Positions 9,551 through 21,494 of a stretch of 64,000 nucleotides of DNA are shown here, one piece after another (position 1 is the first letter of the stretch; each line of letters opens with the position of its first letter). The DNA comes from Schistocerca nitens (lineage: Eukaryota; Arthropoda; Insecta; Orthoptera; Acrididae). The stretch lies in the NCBI RefSeq assembly GCF_023898315.1, contig NC_064615.1:910630742-910694741 (forward strand), in the 5' to 3' direction. The notes under the pieces are model-generated. The model worked only from the letters and a program-made list of their open reading frames with translations, made no database searches and had not been told where the DNA came from. Both the position numbers and the translations under genes were made by a program.

Positions 9551-9632
9551 TGGCAGCGGTGGGATTCGAACCCACGCCTCCGAAGAGACTGGTGCCTGAA
9601 ACCAGCGCCTTAGACCGCTCGGCCACGCTACC
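9551..9632 (-). tRNA. tRNA-Leu(CAG), unit 6 first
   Basis: First of two. Confidence 0.96.
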
Positions 9633-9712
9633 TACGCGACGCGGCCGCCGCAGGAGCTGCGTTCTACCCCACGAGAACACAGCGCAATGGCACAAAAACG
9701 AGAAGTAAAAAT

Positions 9713-9794
9713 TGGCAGCGGTGGGATTCGAACCCACGCCTCCGAAGAGACTGGTGCCTGAAACCAGCGCCTTAGACCGCTCGGCCACGCTACC
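9713..9794 (-). tRNA. tRNA-Leu(CAG), unit 6 second
   Basis: Second of two. Confidence 0.96.
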
Positions 9795-9874
9795 TACGCG
9801 ACGCGGCCGCCGCAGGAGCTGCGTTCTACCCCACGAGAACACAGCGCAATGGCACAAAAACGAGAAGTAAAAAT

Positions 9875-9956
9875 TGGCAGCGGTGGGATTCGAACCCACG
9901 CCTCCGAAGAGACTGGTGCCTTAAACCAGCGCCTTAGACCGCTCGGCCACGCTACC
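9875..9956 (-). tRNA. tRNA-Leu(AAG), unit 6
   Basis: Anticodon AAG. Confidence 0.96.
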
Positions 9957-10248
9957 TGCGCCAGCGTTCCCCGCGTCTCTAGAAAACAGTGCACGACACA
10001 GTTTCCTGTTGTGCTGCGACTCGCTGCTCATGCATCGCACCTCAAACAACTGCCCCTTTCGACTATAGATTTAACCTCTCAGGCAGCTACCCACGCCCTG
10101 GGGCGGCCGAATTTCTTGTTGCTGATAATGAAATGGTAGTGCAACCTGCGGCGTGCGGAACATGAGTGTAAAGTGATGAGAGCATTGTGATTTCAAACAC
10201 TGGGTGACGATCATGATTGCAGCAACAGCAAGGCAAAACCTTCAAAAT

Positions 10249-10320
10249 TGCCGTGACCAGGATTCGAACCTGGGTTTTTGCGGCCACAACGCAATGTCCT
10301 AACCACTAGACGATCACGGC
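10249..10320 (-). tRNA. tRNA-His(GTG), unit 6
   Basis: Intact. Confidence 0.96.
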
Positions 10321-10651
10321 CGCGGAGGCGCCCGGGGAAGCAGTTCTCGCGACTGCACCCGCCCGGTACACAGCAAAGCTCAGCCCACTGCGTCAGACGC
10401 GATCTCCATTATATGTATACGGGCAAACGAAACGTGCCTGCGCTGTTAGGACACTAACCAGAGTGGGTAGCTGCATTCATCTCCCTGGCAGTGTCTTGCA
10501 GTCCTCCAAGTCTGTTGACCACAGGTGGACAGGTGTCGCATCTCTCTCGCCGTCACTTGTGGCCGTCATTCATACTTAACGTGCTTTTCTGCAAGCGTCA
10601 GTCGAGCAAAGTCGGGACAAGTCGCCTAAGAGGAGCAACAAAATGGTGGAT

Positions 10652-10723
10652 TTCCGGTACCGGGAATCGAACCCGGGCCTCCTGGGTGAGAGCCAGGTAT
10701 CCTAGCCACTAGACGACACCGGA
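10652..10723 (-). tRNA. tRNA-Glu(CTC), unit 7
   Basis: Short spacer. Confidence 0.96.
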
Positions 10724-10997
10724 TAACGACACACGCACTCCTCCAACAAACACGGTGAGCGTCCACCCGCTACTTGACGACAACTGCAAAAATTAACGCT
10801 TCCACTTCGTAGAACGGCATGCTCTGGACGTATCTCGTGGAGACGAACGCCAGCAATCATGAGACCAAACTGCGCCGGTGAATCCTGTTGTTACACCGCG
10901 CACTGTGCTACGACAGTTTAAGAGAGCGACGCTCACGCTTTGCTGCGCTATTTCCTTCGCGGGAAATCAGTGCTCCTGTTTTCGAGACAGAAAACGT

Positions 10998-11079
10998 TGG
11001 CAGCGGTGGGATTCGAACCCACGCCTCCGAAGAGACTGGTGCCTGAAACCAGCGCCTTAGACCGCTCGGCCACGCTACC
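10998..11079 (-). tRNA. tRNA-Leu(CAG), unit 7 first
   Basis: Linker variant C. Confidence 0.96.
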
Positions 11080-11159
11080 TACGCGCCGCGGCCGCCGCAG
11101 GAGCTGCGTTCTACCCCACGAGAACACAGCGCAATGGCACAAAAACGAGAAGTAAAAAT

Positions 11160-11241
11160 TGGCAGCGGTGGGATTCGAACCCACGCCTCCGAAGAGACTG
11201 GTGCCTGAAACCAGCGCCTTAGACCGCTCGGCCACGCTACC
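11160..11241 (-). tRNA. tRNA-Leu(CAG), unit 7 second
   Basis: Second of two. Confidence 0.96.
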
Positions 11242-11321
11242 TACGCGACGCGGCCGCCGCAGGAGCTGCGTTCTACCCCACGAGAACACAGCGCAATGGC
11301 ACAAAAACGAGAAGTAAAAAT

Positions 11322-11403
11322 TGGCAGCGGTGGGATTCGAACCCACGCCTCCGAAGAGACTGGTGCCTTAAACCAGCGCCTTAGACCGCTCGGCCACGCT
11401 ACC
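11322..11403 (-). tRNA. tRNA-Leu(AAG), unit 7
   Basis: Upstream flank variant T; a private C-to-G change lies in the 5' flank near 11426. Confidence 0.96.
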
Positions 11404-11695
11404 TGCGCCAGCGTTCCCCGCGTCTGTAGAAAACAGTGCACGACACAGTTTCCTGTTGTGCTGCGACTCGCTGCTCATGCATCGCACCTCAAACAACTGC
11501 CCCTTTCGACTATATATTTAACCTCTCAGGCAGCTACCCACGCCCTGGGGCGGCCGAATTTCTTGTTGCTGATAATGAAATGGTAGTGCAACCTGCGGCG
11601 TGCGGAACATGAGTGTAAAGTGATGAGAGCATTGTGATTTCAAACACTGGGTGACGATCATGATTGCAGCAACAGCAAGGCAAAACCTTCAAAAT

Positions 11696-11767
11696 TGCCG
11701 TGACCAGGATTCGAACCTGGGTTTTTGCGGCCACAACGCAATGTCCTAACCACTAGACGATCACGGC
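11696..11767 (-). tRNA. tRNA-His(GTG), unit 7
   Basis: Intact. Confidence 0.96.
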
Positions 11768-12109
11768 CGCGGAGGCGCCCGGGGAAGCAGTTCTCGCGAC
11801 TGCACCCGCCCGGTACACAGCAAAGCTCAGCCCACTGCGTCAGACGCGATCTCCATTATATGTATACGGGCAAACGAAACGTGCCTGCGCTGTTAGGACA
11901 CTAACCAGAGTGGGTAGCTGCATTCATCTCCCTGGCAGTGTCTTGCAGTCCTCCAAGTCTGTTGACCACAGGTGGACAGGTGTCGCATCTCTCTCGCCGT
12001 CACTTGTGGCCGTCATTCATACTTAACGTGCTTTTCTGCAAGCGTCAGCGTAGCGTCAGTCGAGCAAAGTCGGGACAAGTCGCCTAAGAGGAGCAACAAA
12101 ATGGTGGAT

Positions 12110-12181
12110 TTCCGGTACCGGGAATCGAACCCGGGCCTCCTGGGTGAGAGCCAGGTATCCTAGCCACTAGACGACACCGGA
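12110..12181 (-). tRNA. tRNA-Glu(CTC), unit 8
   Basis: Long spacer. Confidence 0.96.
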
Positions 12182-12455
12182 TAACGACACACGCACTCCT
12201 CCAACAAACACGGTGAGCGTCCACCCGCTACTTGACGACAACTGCAAAAATTAACGCTTCCACTTCGTAGAACGGCATGCTCTGGACGTATCTCGTGGAG
12301 ACGAACGCCAGCAATCATGAGACCAAACTGCGCCGGTGAATCCTGTTGTTACACCGCGCACTGTGCTACGACAGTTTAAGAGAGCGACGCTCACGCTTTG
12401 CTGCGCTATTTCCTTCGCGGGAAATCAGTGCTCCTGTTTTCGAGACAGAAAACGT

Positions 12456-12537
12456 TGGCAGCGGTGGGATTCGAACCCACGCCTCCGAAGAGACTGGTGC
12501 CTGAAACCAGCGCCTTAGACCGCTCGGCCACGCTACC
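12456..12537 (-). tRNA. tRNA-Leu(CAG), unit 8 first
   Basis: Linker variant C. Confidence 0.96.
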
Positions 12538-12617
12538 TACGCGCCGCGGCCGCCGCAGGAGCTGCGTTCTACCCCACGAGAACACAGCGCAATGGCACAA
12601 AAACGAGAAGTAAAAAT

Positions 12618-12699
12618 TGGCAGCGGTGGGATTCGAACCCACGCCTCCGAAGAGACTGGTGCCTGAAACCAGCGCCTTAGACCGCTCGGCCACGCTACC
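12618..12699 (-). tRNA. tRNA-Leu(CAG), unit 8 second
   Basis: Second of two. Confidence 0.96.
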
Positions 12700-12779
12700 T
12701 ACGCGACGCGGCCGCCGCAGGAGCTGCGTTCTACCCCACGAGAACACAGCGCAATGGCACAAAAACGAGAAGTAAAAAT

Positions 12780-12861
12780 TGGCAGCGGTGGGATTCGAAC
12801 CCACGCCTCCGAAGAGACTGGTGCCTTAAACCAGCGCCTTAGACCGCTCGGCCACGCTACC
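12780..12861 (-). tRNA. tRNA-Leu(AAG), unit 8
   Basis: Anticodon AAG. Confidence 0.96.
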
Positions 12862-13153
12862 TGCGCCAGCGTTCCCCGCGTCTCTAGAAAACAGTGCACG
12901 ACACAGTTTCCTGTTGTGCTGCGACTCGCTGCTCATGCATCGCACCTCAAACAACTGCCCCTTTCGACTATAGATTTAACCTCTCAGGCAGCTACCCACG
13001 CCCTGGGGCGGCCGAATTTCTTGTTGCTGATAATGAAATGGTAGTGCAACCTGCGGCGTGCGGAACATGAGTGTAAAGTGATGAGAGCATTGTGATTTCA
13101 AACACTGGGTGACGATCATGATTGCAGCAACAGCAAGGCAAAACCTTCAAAAT

Positions 13154-13225
13154 TGCCGTGACCAGGATTCGAACCTGGGTTTTTGCGGCCACAACGCAAT
13201 GTCCTAACCACTAGACGATCACGGC
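13154..13225 (-). tRNA. tRNA-His(GTG), unit 8
   Basis: Intact. Confidence 0.96.
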
Positions 13226-13567
13226 CGCGGAGGCGCCCGGGGAAGCAGTTCTCGCGACTGCACCCGCCCGGTACACAGCAAAGCTCAGCCCACTGCGTCA
13301 GACGCGATCTCCATTATATGTATACGGGCAAACGAAACGTGCCTGCGCTGTTAGGACACTAACCAGAGTGGGTAGCTGCATTCATCTCCCTGGCAGTGTC
13401 TTGCAGTCCTCCAAGTCTGTTGACCACAGGTGGACAGGTGTCGCATCTCTCTCGCCGTCACTTGTGGCCGTCATTCATACTTAACGTGCTTTTCTGCAAG
13501 CGTCAGCGTAGCGTCAGTCGAGCAAAGTCGGGACAAGTCGCCTAAGAGGAGCAACAAAATGGTGGAT

Positions 13568-13639
13568 TTCCGGTACCGGGAATCGAACCTGGGCCTCCTG
13601 GGTGAGAGCCAGGTATCCTAGCCACTAGACGACACCGGA
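13568..13639 (-). tRNA. tRNA-Glu(CTC) with T-stem mismatch, unit 9
   Basis: Same gene as the others, but the plus strand has T instead of C at 13590. The T stem reads CCAGG against CCCGG, giving an A-C mismatch in the middle pair. The base lies just outside the GGTTCGATTCC B-box core. The tRNA may fold less stably or be a decaying copy. Long spacer. Confidence 0.9.
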
Positions 13640-13913
13640 TAACGACACACGCACTCCTCCAACAAACACGGTGAGCGTCCACCCGCTACTTGACGACAAC
13701 TGCAAAAATTAACGCTTCCACTTCGTAGAACGGCATGCTCTGGACGTATCTCGTGGAGACGAACGCCAGCAATCATGAGACCAAACTGCGCCGGTGAATC
13801 CTGTTGTTACACCGCGCACTGTGCTACGACAGTTTAAGAGAGCGACGCTCACGCTTTGCTGCGCTATTTCCTTCGCGGGAAATCAGTGCTCCTGTTTTCG
13901 AGACAGAAAACGT

Positions 13914-13995
13914 TGGCAGCGGTGGGATTCGAACCCACGCCTCCGAAGAGACTGGTGCCTGAAACCAGCGCCTTAGACCGCTCGGCCACGCTACC
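13914..13995 (-). tRNA. tRNA-Leu(CAG), unit 9 first
   Basis: First of two. Confidence 0.96.
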
Positions 13996-14075
13996 TACGC
14001 GACGCGGCCGCCGCAGGAGCTGCGTTCTACCCCACGAGAACACAGCGCAATGGCACAAAAACGAGAAGTAAAAAT

Positions 14076-14157
14076 TGGCAGCGGTGGGATTCGAACCCAC
14101 GCCTCCGAAGAGACTGGTGCCTGAAACCAGCGCCTTAGACCGCTCGGCCACGCTACC
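14076..14157 (-). tRNA. tRNA-Leu(CAG), unit 9 second
   Basis: Second of two. Confidence 0.96.
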
Positions 14158-14237
14158 TACGCGACGCGGCCGCCGCAGGAGCTGCGTTCTACCCCACGAG
14201 AACACAGCGCAATGGCACAAAAACGAGAAGTAAAAAT

Positions 14238-14319
14238 TGGCAGCGGTGGGATTCGAACCCACGCCTCCGAAGAGACTGGTGCCTTAAACCAGCGCCTTAG
14301 ACCGCTCGGCCACGCTACC
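14238..14319 (-). tRNA. tRNA-Leu(AAG), unit 9
   Basis: Anticodon AAG. Confidence 0.96.
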
Positions 14320-14611
14320 TGCGCCAGCGTTCCCCGCGTCTCTAGAAAACAGTGCACGACACAGTTTCCTGTTGTGCTGCGACTCGCTGCTCATGCATCG
14401 CACCTCAAACAACTGCCCCTTTCGACTATAGATTTAACCTCTCAGGCAGCTACCCACGCCCTGGGGCGGCCGAATTTCTTGTTGCTGATAATGAAATGGT
14501 AGTGCAACCTGCGGCGTGCGGAACATGAGTGTAAAGTGATGAGAGCATTGTGATTTCAAACACTGGGTGACGATCATGATTGCAGCAACAGCAAGGCAAA
14601 ACCTTCAAAAT

Positions 14612-14683
14612 TGCCGTGACCAGGATTCGAACCTGGGTTTTTGCGGCCACAACGCAATGTCCTAACCACTAGACGATCACGGC
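14612..14683 (-). tRNA. tRNA-His(GTG), unit 9
   Basis: Intact. Confidence 0.96.
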
Positions 14684-15014
14684 CGCGGAGGCGCCCGGGG
14701 AAGCAGTTCTCGCGACTGCACCCGCCCGGTACACAGCAAAGCTCAGCCCACTGCGTCAGACGCGATCTCCATTATATGTATACGGGCAAACGAAACGTGC
14801 CTGCGCTGTTAGGACACTAACCAGAGTGGGTAGCTGCATTCATCTCCCTGGCAGTGTCTTGCAGTCCTCCAAGTCTGTTGACCACAGGTGGACAGGTGTC
14901 GCATCTCTCTCGCCGTCACTTGTGGCCGTCATTCATACTTAACGTGCTTTTCTGCAAGCGTCAGTCGAGCAAAGTCGGGACAAGTCGCCTAAGAGGAGCA
15001 ACAAAATGGTGGAT

Positions 15015-15086
15015 TTCCGGTACCGGGAATCGAACCCGGGCCTCCTGGGTGAGAGCCAGGTATCCTAGCCACTAGACGACACCGGA
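15015..15086 (-). tRNA. tRNA-Glu(CTC), unit 10
   Basis: Short spacer. Confidence 0.96.
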
Positions 15087-15360
15087 TAACGACACACGCA
15101 CTCCTCCAACAAACACGGTGAGCGTCCACCCGCTACTTGACGACAACTGCAAAAATTAACGCTTCCACTTCGTAGAACGGCATGCTCTGGACGTATCTCG
15201 TGGAGACGAACGCCAGCAATCATGAGACCAAACTGCGCCGGTGAATCCTGTTGTTACACCGCGCACTGTGCTACGACAGTTTAAGAGAGCGACGCTCACG
15301 CTTTGCTGCGCTATTTCCTTCGCGGGAAATCAGTGCTCCTGTTTTCGAGACAGAAAACGT

Positions 15361-15442
15361 TGGCAGCGGTGGGATTCGAACCCACGCCTCCGAAGAGACT
15401 GGTGCCTGAAACCAGCGCCTTAGACCGCTCGGCCACGCTACC
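15361..15442 (-). tRNA. tRNA-Leu(CAG), unit 10 first
   Basis: Linker variant C. Confidence 0.96.
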
Positions 15443-15522
15443 TACGCGCCGCGGCCGCCGCAGGAGCTGCGTTCTACCCCACGAGAACACAGCGCAATGG
15501 CACAAAAACGAGAAGTAAAAAT

Positions 15523-15604
15523 TGGCAGCGGTGGGATTCGAACCCACGCCTCCGAAGAGACTGGTGCCTGAAACCAGCGCCTTAGACCGCTCGGCCACGC
15601 TACC
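15523..15604 (-). tRNA. tRNA-Leu(CAG), unit 10 second
   Basis: Second of two. Confidence 0.96.
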
Positions 15605-15684
15605 TACGCGACGCGGCCGCCGCAGGAGCTGCGTTCTACCCCACGAGAACACAGCGCAATGGCACAAAAACGAGAAGTAAAAAT

Positions 15685-15766
15685 TGGCAGCGGTGGGATT
15701 CGAACCCACGCCTCCGAAGAGACTGGTGCCTTAAACCAGCGCCTTAGACCGCTCGGCCACGCTACC
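15685..15766 (-). tRNA. tRNA-Leu(AAG), unit 10
   Basis: Upstream flank variant T. Confidence 0.96.
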
Positions 15767-16058
15767 TGCGCCAGCGTTCCCCGCGTCTCTAGAAAACAGT
15801 GCACGACACAGTTTCCTGTTGTGCTGCGACTCGCTGCTCATGCATCGCACCTCAAACAACTGCCCCTTTCGACTATATATTTAACCTCTCAGGCAGCTAC
15901 CCACGCCCTGGGGCGGCCGAATTTCTTGTTGCTGATAATGAAATGGTAGTGCAACCTGCGGCGTGCGGAACATGAGTGTAAAGTGATGAGAGCATTGTGA
16001 TTTCAAACACTGGGTGACGATCATGATTGCAGCAACAGCAAGGCAAAACCTTCAAAAT

Positions 16059-16130
16059 TGCCGTGACCAGGATTCGAACCTGGGTTTTTGCGGCCACAAC
16101 GCAATGTCCTAACCACTAGACGATCACGGC
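16059..16130 (-). tRNA. tRNA-His(GTG), unit 10
   Basis: Intact. Confidence 0.96.
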
Positions 16131-16461
16131 CGCGGAGGCGCCCGGGGAAGCAGTTCTCGCGACTGCACCCGCCCGGTACACAGCAAAGCTCAGCCCACTG
16201 CGTCAGACGCGATCTCCATTATATGTATACGGGCAAACGAAACGTGCCTGCGCTGTTAGGACACTAACCAGAGTGGGTAGCTGCATTCATCTCCCTGGCA
16301 GTGTCTTGCAGTCCTCCAAGTCTGTTGACCACAGGTGGACAGGTGTCGCATCTCTCTCGCCGTCACTTGTGGCCGTCATTCATACTTAACGTGCTTTTCT
16401 GCAAGCGTCAGTCGAGCAAAGTCGGGACAAGTCGCCTAAGAGGAGCAACAAAATGGTGGAT

Positions 16462-16533
16462 TTCCGGTACCGGGAATCGAACCCGGGCCTCCTGGGTGAG
16501 AGCCAGGTATCCTAGCCACTAGACGACACCGGA
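16462..16533 (-). tRNA. tRNA-Glu(CTC), unit 11
   Basis: Short spacer. Confidence 0.96.
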
Positions 16534-16807
16534 TAACGACACACGCACTCCTCCAACAAACACGGTGAGCGTCCACCCGCTACTTGACGACAACTGCAAA
16601 AATTAACGCTTCCACTTCGTAGAACGGCATGCTCTGGACGTATCTCGTGGAGACGAACGCCAGCAATCATGAGACCAAACTGCGCCGGTGAATCCTGTTG
16701 TTACACCGCGCACTGTGCTACGACAGTTTAAGAGAGCGACGCTCACGCTTTGCTGCGCTATTTCCTTCGCGGGAAATCAGTGCTCCTGTTTTCGAGACAG
16801 AAAACGT

Positions 16808-16889
16808 TGGCAGCGGTGGGATTCGAACCCACGCCTCCGAAGAGACTGGTGCCTGAAACCAGCGCCTTAGACCGCTCGGCCACGCTACC
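16808..16889 (-). tRNA. tRNA-Leu(CAG), unit 11 first
   Basis: First of two. Confidence 0.96.
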
Positions 16890-16969
16890 TACGCGACGCG
16901 GCCGCCGCAGGAGCTGCGTTCTACCCCACGAGAACACAGCGCAATGGCACAAAAACGAGAAGTAAAAAT

Positions 16970-17051
16970 TGGCAGCGGTGGGATTCGAACCCACGCCTCC
17001 GAAGAGACTGGTGCCTGAAACCAGCGCCTTAGACCGCTCGGCCACGCTACC
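16970..17051 (-). tRNA. tRNA-Leu(CAG), unit 11 second
   Basis: Second of two. Confidence 0.96.
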
Positions 17052-17131
17052 TACGCGACGCGGCCGCCGCAGGAGCTGCGTTCTACCCCACGAGAACACA
17101 GCGCAATGGCACAAAAACGAGAAGTAAAAAT

Positions 17132-17213
17132 TGGCAGCGGTGGGATTCGAACCCACGCCTCCGAAGAGACTGGTGCCTTAAACCAGCGCCTTAGACCGCT
17201 CGGCCACGCTACC
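17132..17213 (-). tRNA. tRNA-Leu(AAG), unit 11
   Basis: Anticodon AAG. Confidence 0.96.
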
Positions 17214-17505
17214 TGCGCCAGCGTTCCCCGCGTCTCTAGAAAACAGTGCACGACACAGTTTCCTGTTGTGCTGCGACTCGCTGCTCATGCATCGCACCTC
17301 AAACAACTGCCCCTTTCGACTATAGATTTAACCTCTCAGGCAGCTACCCACGCCCTGGGGCGGCCGAATTTCTTGTTGCTGATAATGAAATGGTAGTGCA
17401 ACCTGCGGCGTGCGGAACATGAGTGTAAAGTGATGAGAGCATTGTGATTTCAAACACTGGGTGACGATCATGATTGCAGCAACAGCAAGGCAAAACCTTC
17501 AAAAT

Positions 17506-17577
17506 TGCCGTGACCAGGATTCGAACCTGGGTTTTTGCGGCCACAACGCAATGTCCTAACCACTAGACGATCACGGC
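17506..17577 (-). tRNA. tRNA-His(GTG), unit 11
   Basis: Intact. Confidence 0.96.
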
Positions 17578-17919
17578 CGCGGAGGCGCCCGGGGAAGCAG
17601 TTCTCGCGACTGCACCCGCCCGGTACACAGCAAAGCTCAGCCCACTGCGTCAGACGCGATCTCCATTATATGTATACGGGCAAACGAAACGTGCCTGCGC
17701 TGTTAGGACACTAACCAGAGTGGGTAGCTGCATTCATCTCCCTGGCAGTGTCTTGCAGTCCTCCAAGTCTGTTGACCACAGGTGGACAGGTGTCGCATCT
17801 CTCTCGCCGTCACTTGTGGCCGTCATTCATACTTAACGTGCTTTTCTGCAAGCGTCAGCGTAGCGTCAGTCGAGCAAAGTCGGGACAAGTCGCCTAAGAG
17901 GAGCAACAAAATGGTGGAT

Positions 17920-17991
17920 TTCCGGTACCGGGAATCGAACCCGGGCCTCCTGGGTGAGAGCCAGGTATCCTAGCCACTAGACGACACCGGA
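17920..17991 (-). tRNA. tRNA-Glu(CTC), unit 12
   Basis: Long spacer. Confidence 0.96.
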
Positions 17992-18265
17992 TAACGACAC
18001 ACGCACTCCTCCAACAAACACGGTGAGCGTCCACCCGCTACTTGACGACAACTGCAAAAATTAACGCTTCCACTTCGTAGAACGGCATGCTCTGGACGTA
18101 TCTCGTGGAGACGAACGCCAGCAATCATGAGACCAAACTGCGCCGGTGAATCCTGTTGTTACACCGCGCACTGTGCTACGACAGTTTAAGAGAGCGACGC
18201 TCACGCTTTGCTGCGCTATTTCCTTCGCGGGAAATCAGTGCTCCTGTTTTCGAGACAGAAAACGT

Positions 18266-18347
18266 TGGCAGCGGTGGGATTCGAACCCACGCCTCCGAAG
18301 AGACTGGTGCCTGAAACCAGCGCCTTAGACCGCTCGGCCACGCTACC
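18266..18347 (-). tRNA. tRNA-Leu(CAG), unit 12 first
   Basis: First of two. Confidence 0.96.
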
Positions 18348-18427
18348 TACGCGACGCGGCCGCCGCAGGAGCTGCGTTCTACCCCACGAGAACACAGCGC
18401 AATGGCACAAAAACGAGAAGTAAAAAT

Positions 18428-18509
18428 TGGCAGCGGTGGGATTCGAACCCACGCCTCCGAAGAGACTGGTGCCTGAAACCAGCGCCTTAGACCGCTCGGC
18501 CACGCTACC
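18428..18509 (-). tRNA. tRNA-Leu(CAG), unit 12 second
   Basis: Second of two. Confidence 0.96.
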
Positions 18510-18589
18510 TACGCGACGCGGCCGCCGCAGGAGCTGCGTTCTACCCCACGAGAACACAGCGCAATGGCACAAAAACGAGAAGTAAAAAT

Positions 18590-18671
18590 TGGCAGCGGTG
18601 GGATTCGAACCCACGCCTCCGAAGAGACTGGTGCCTTAAACCAGCGCCTTAGACCGCTCGGCCACGCTACC
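18590..18671 (-). tRNA. tRNA-Leu(AAG), unit 12
   Basis: Anticodon AAG. Confidence 0.96.
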
Positions 18672-18963
18672 TGCGCCAGCGTTCCCCGCGTCTCTAGAAA
18701 ACAGTGCACGACACAGTTTCCTGTTGTGCTGCGACTCGCTGCTCATGCATCGCACCTCAAACAACTGCCCCTTTCGACTATAGATTTAACCTCTCAGGCA
18801 GCTACCCACGCCCTGGGGCGGCCGAATTTCTTGTTGCTGATAATGAAATGGTAGTGCAACCTGCGGCGTGCGGAACATGAGTGTAAAGTGATGAGAGCAT
18901 TGTGATTTCAAACACTGGGTGACGATCATGATTGCAGCAACAGCAAGGCAAAACCTTCAAAAT

Positions 18964-19035
18964 TGCCGTGACCAGGATTCGAACCTGGGTTTTTGCGGCC
19001 ACAACGCAATGTCCTAACCACTAGACGATCACGGC
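18964..19035 (-). tRNA. tRNA-His(GTG), unit 12
   Basis: Intact. Confidence 0.96.
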
Positions 19036-19366
19036 CGCGGAGGCGCCCGGGGAAGCAGTTCTCGCGACTGCACCCGCCCGGTACACAGCAAAGCTCAGCC
19101 CACTGCGTCAGACGCGATCTCCATTATATGTATACGGGCAAACGAAACGTGCCTGCGCTGTTAGGACACTAACCAGAGTGGGTAGCTGCATTCATCTCCC
19201 TGGCAGTGTCTTGCAGTCCTCCAAGTCTGTTGACCACAGGTGGACAGGTGTCGCATCTCTCTCGCCGTCACTTGTGGCCGTCATTCATACTTAACGTGCT
19301 TTTCTGCAAGCGTCAGTCGAGCAAAGTCGGGACAAGTCGCCTAAGAGGAGCAACAAAATGGTGGAT

Positions 19367-19438
19367 TTCCGGTACCGGGAATCGAACCCGGGCCTCCTGG
19401 GTGAGAGCCAGGTATCCTAGCCACTAGACGACACCGGA
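19367..19438 (-). tRNA. tRNA-Glu(CTC), unit 13
   Basis: Short spacer. Confidence 0.96.
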
Positions 19439-19712
19439 TAACGACACACGCACTCCTCCAACAAACACGGTGAGCGTCCACCCGCTACTTGACGACAACT
19501 GCAAAAATTAACGCTTCCACTTCGTAGAACGGCATGCTCTGGACGTATCTCGTGGAGACGAACGCCAGCAATCATGAGACCAAACTGCGCCGGTGAATCC
19601 TGTTGTTACACCGCGCACTGTGCTACGACAGTTTAAGAGAGCGACGCTCACGCTTTGCTGCGCTATTTCCTTCGCGGGAAATCAGTGCTCCTGTTTTCGA
19701 GACAGAAAACGT

Positions 19713-19794
19713 TGGCAGCGGTGGGATTCGAACCCACGCCTCCGAAGAGACTGGTGCCTGAAACCAGCGCCTTAGACCGCTCGGCCACGCTACC
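19713..19794 (-). tRNA. tRNA-Leu(CAG), unit 13 first
   Basis: Linker variant C. Confidence 0.96.
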
Positions 19795-19874
19795 TACGCG
19801 CCGCGGCCGCCGCAGGAGCTGCGTTCTACCCCACGAGAACACAGCGCAATGGCACAAAAACGAGAAGTAAAAAT

Positions 19875-19956
19875 TGGCAGCGGTGGGATTCGAACCCACG
19901 CCTCCGAAGAGACTGGTGCCTGAAACCAGCGCCTTAGACCGCTCGGCCACGCTACC
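19875..19956 (-). tRNA. tRNA-Leu(CAG), unit 13 second
   Basis: Second of two. Confidence 0.96.
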
Positions 19957-20036
19957 TACGCGACGCGGCCGCCGCAGGAGCTGCGTTCTACCCCACGAGA
20001 ACACAGCGCAATGGCACAAAAACGAGAAGTAAAAAT

Positions 20037-20118
20037 TGGCAGCGGTGGGATTCGAACCCACGCCTCCGAAGAGACTGGTGCCTTAAACCAGCGCCTTAGA
20101 CCGCTCGGCCACGCTACC
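20037..20118 (-). tRNA. tRNA-Leu(AAG), unit 13
   Basis: Upstream flank variant T. Confidence 0.96.
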
Positions 20119-20410
20119 TGCGCCAGCGTTCCCCGCGTCTCTAGAAAACAGTGCACGACACAGTTTCCTGTTGTGCTGCGACTCGCTGCTCATGCATCGC
20201 ACCTCAAACAACTGCCCCTTTCGACTATATATTTAACCTCTCAGGCAGCTACCCACGCCCTGGGGCGGCCGAATTTCTTGTTGCTGATAATGAAATGGTA
20301 GTGCAACCTGCGGCGTGCGGAACATGAGTGTAAAGTGATGAGAGCATTGTGATTTCAAACACTGGGTGACGATCATGATTGCAGCAACAGCAAGGCAAAA
20401 CCTTCAAAAT

Positions 20411-20482
20411 TGCCGTGACCAGGATTCGAACCTGGGTTTTTGCGGCCACAACGCAATGTCCTAACCACTAGACGATCACGGC
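20411..20482 (-). tRNA. tRNA-His(GTG), unit 13
   Basis: Intact. Confidence 0.96.
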
Positions 20483-20824
20483 CGCGGAGGCGCCCGGGGA
20501 AGCAGTTCTCGCGACTGCACCCGCCCGGTACACAGCAAAGCTCAGCCCACTGCGTCAGACGCGATCTCCATTATATGTATACGGGCAAACGAAACGTGCC
20601 TGCGCTGTTAGGACACTAACCAGAGTGGGTAGCTGCATTCATCTCCCTGGCAGTGTCTTGCAGTCCTCCAAGTCTGTTGACCACAGGTGGACAGGTGTCG
20701 CATCTCTCTCGCCGTCACTTGTGGCCGTCATTCATACTTAACGTGCTTTTCTGCAAGCGTCAGCGTAGCGTCAGTCGAGCAAAGTCGGGACAAGTCGCCT
20801 AAGAGGAGCAACAAAATGGTGGAT

Positions 20825-20896
20825 TTCCGGTACCGGGAATCGAACCCGGGCCTCCTGGGTGAGAGCCAGGTATCCTAGCCACTAGACGACACCGGA
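20825..20896 (-). tRNA. tRNA-Glu(CTC), unit 14
   Basis: Long spacer. Confidence 0.96.
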
Positions 20897-21170
20897 TAAC
20901 GACACACGCACTCCTCCAACAAACACGGTGAGCGTCCACCCGCTACTTGACGACAACTGCAAAAATTAACGCTTCCACTTCGTAGAACGGCATGCTCTGG
21001 ACGTATCTCGTGGAGACGAACGCCAGCAATCATGAGACCAAACTGCGCCGGTGAATCCTGTTGTTACACCGCGCACTGTGCTACGACAGTTTAAGAGAGC
21101 GACGCTCACGCTTTGCTGCGCTATTTCCTTCGCGGGAAATCAGTGCTCCTGTTTTCGAGACAGAAAACGT

Positions 21171-21252
21171 TGGCAGCGGTGGGATTCGAACCCACGCCTC
21201 CGAAGAGACTGGTGCCTGAAACCAGCGCCTTAGACCGCTCGGCCACGCTACC
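21171..21252 (-). tRNA. tRNA-Leu(CAG), unit 14 first
   Basis: First of two. Confidence 0.96.
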
Positions 21253-21332
21253 TACGCGACGCGGCCGCCGCAGGAGCTGCGTTCTACCCCACGAGAACAC
21301 AGCGCAATGGCACAAAAACGAGAAGTAAAAAT

Positions 21333-21414
21333 TGGCAGCGGTGGGATTCGAACCCACGCCTCCGAAGAGACTGGTGCCTGAAACCAGCGCCTTAGACCGC
21401 TCGGCCACGCTACC
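21333..21414 (-). tRNA. tRNA-Leu(CAG), unit 14 second
   Basis: Second of two. Confidence 0.96.
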
Positions 21415-21494
21415 TACGCGACGCGGCCGCCGCAGGAGCTGCGTTCTACCCCACGAGAACACAGCGCAATGGCACAAAAACGAGAAGTAAAAAT

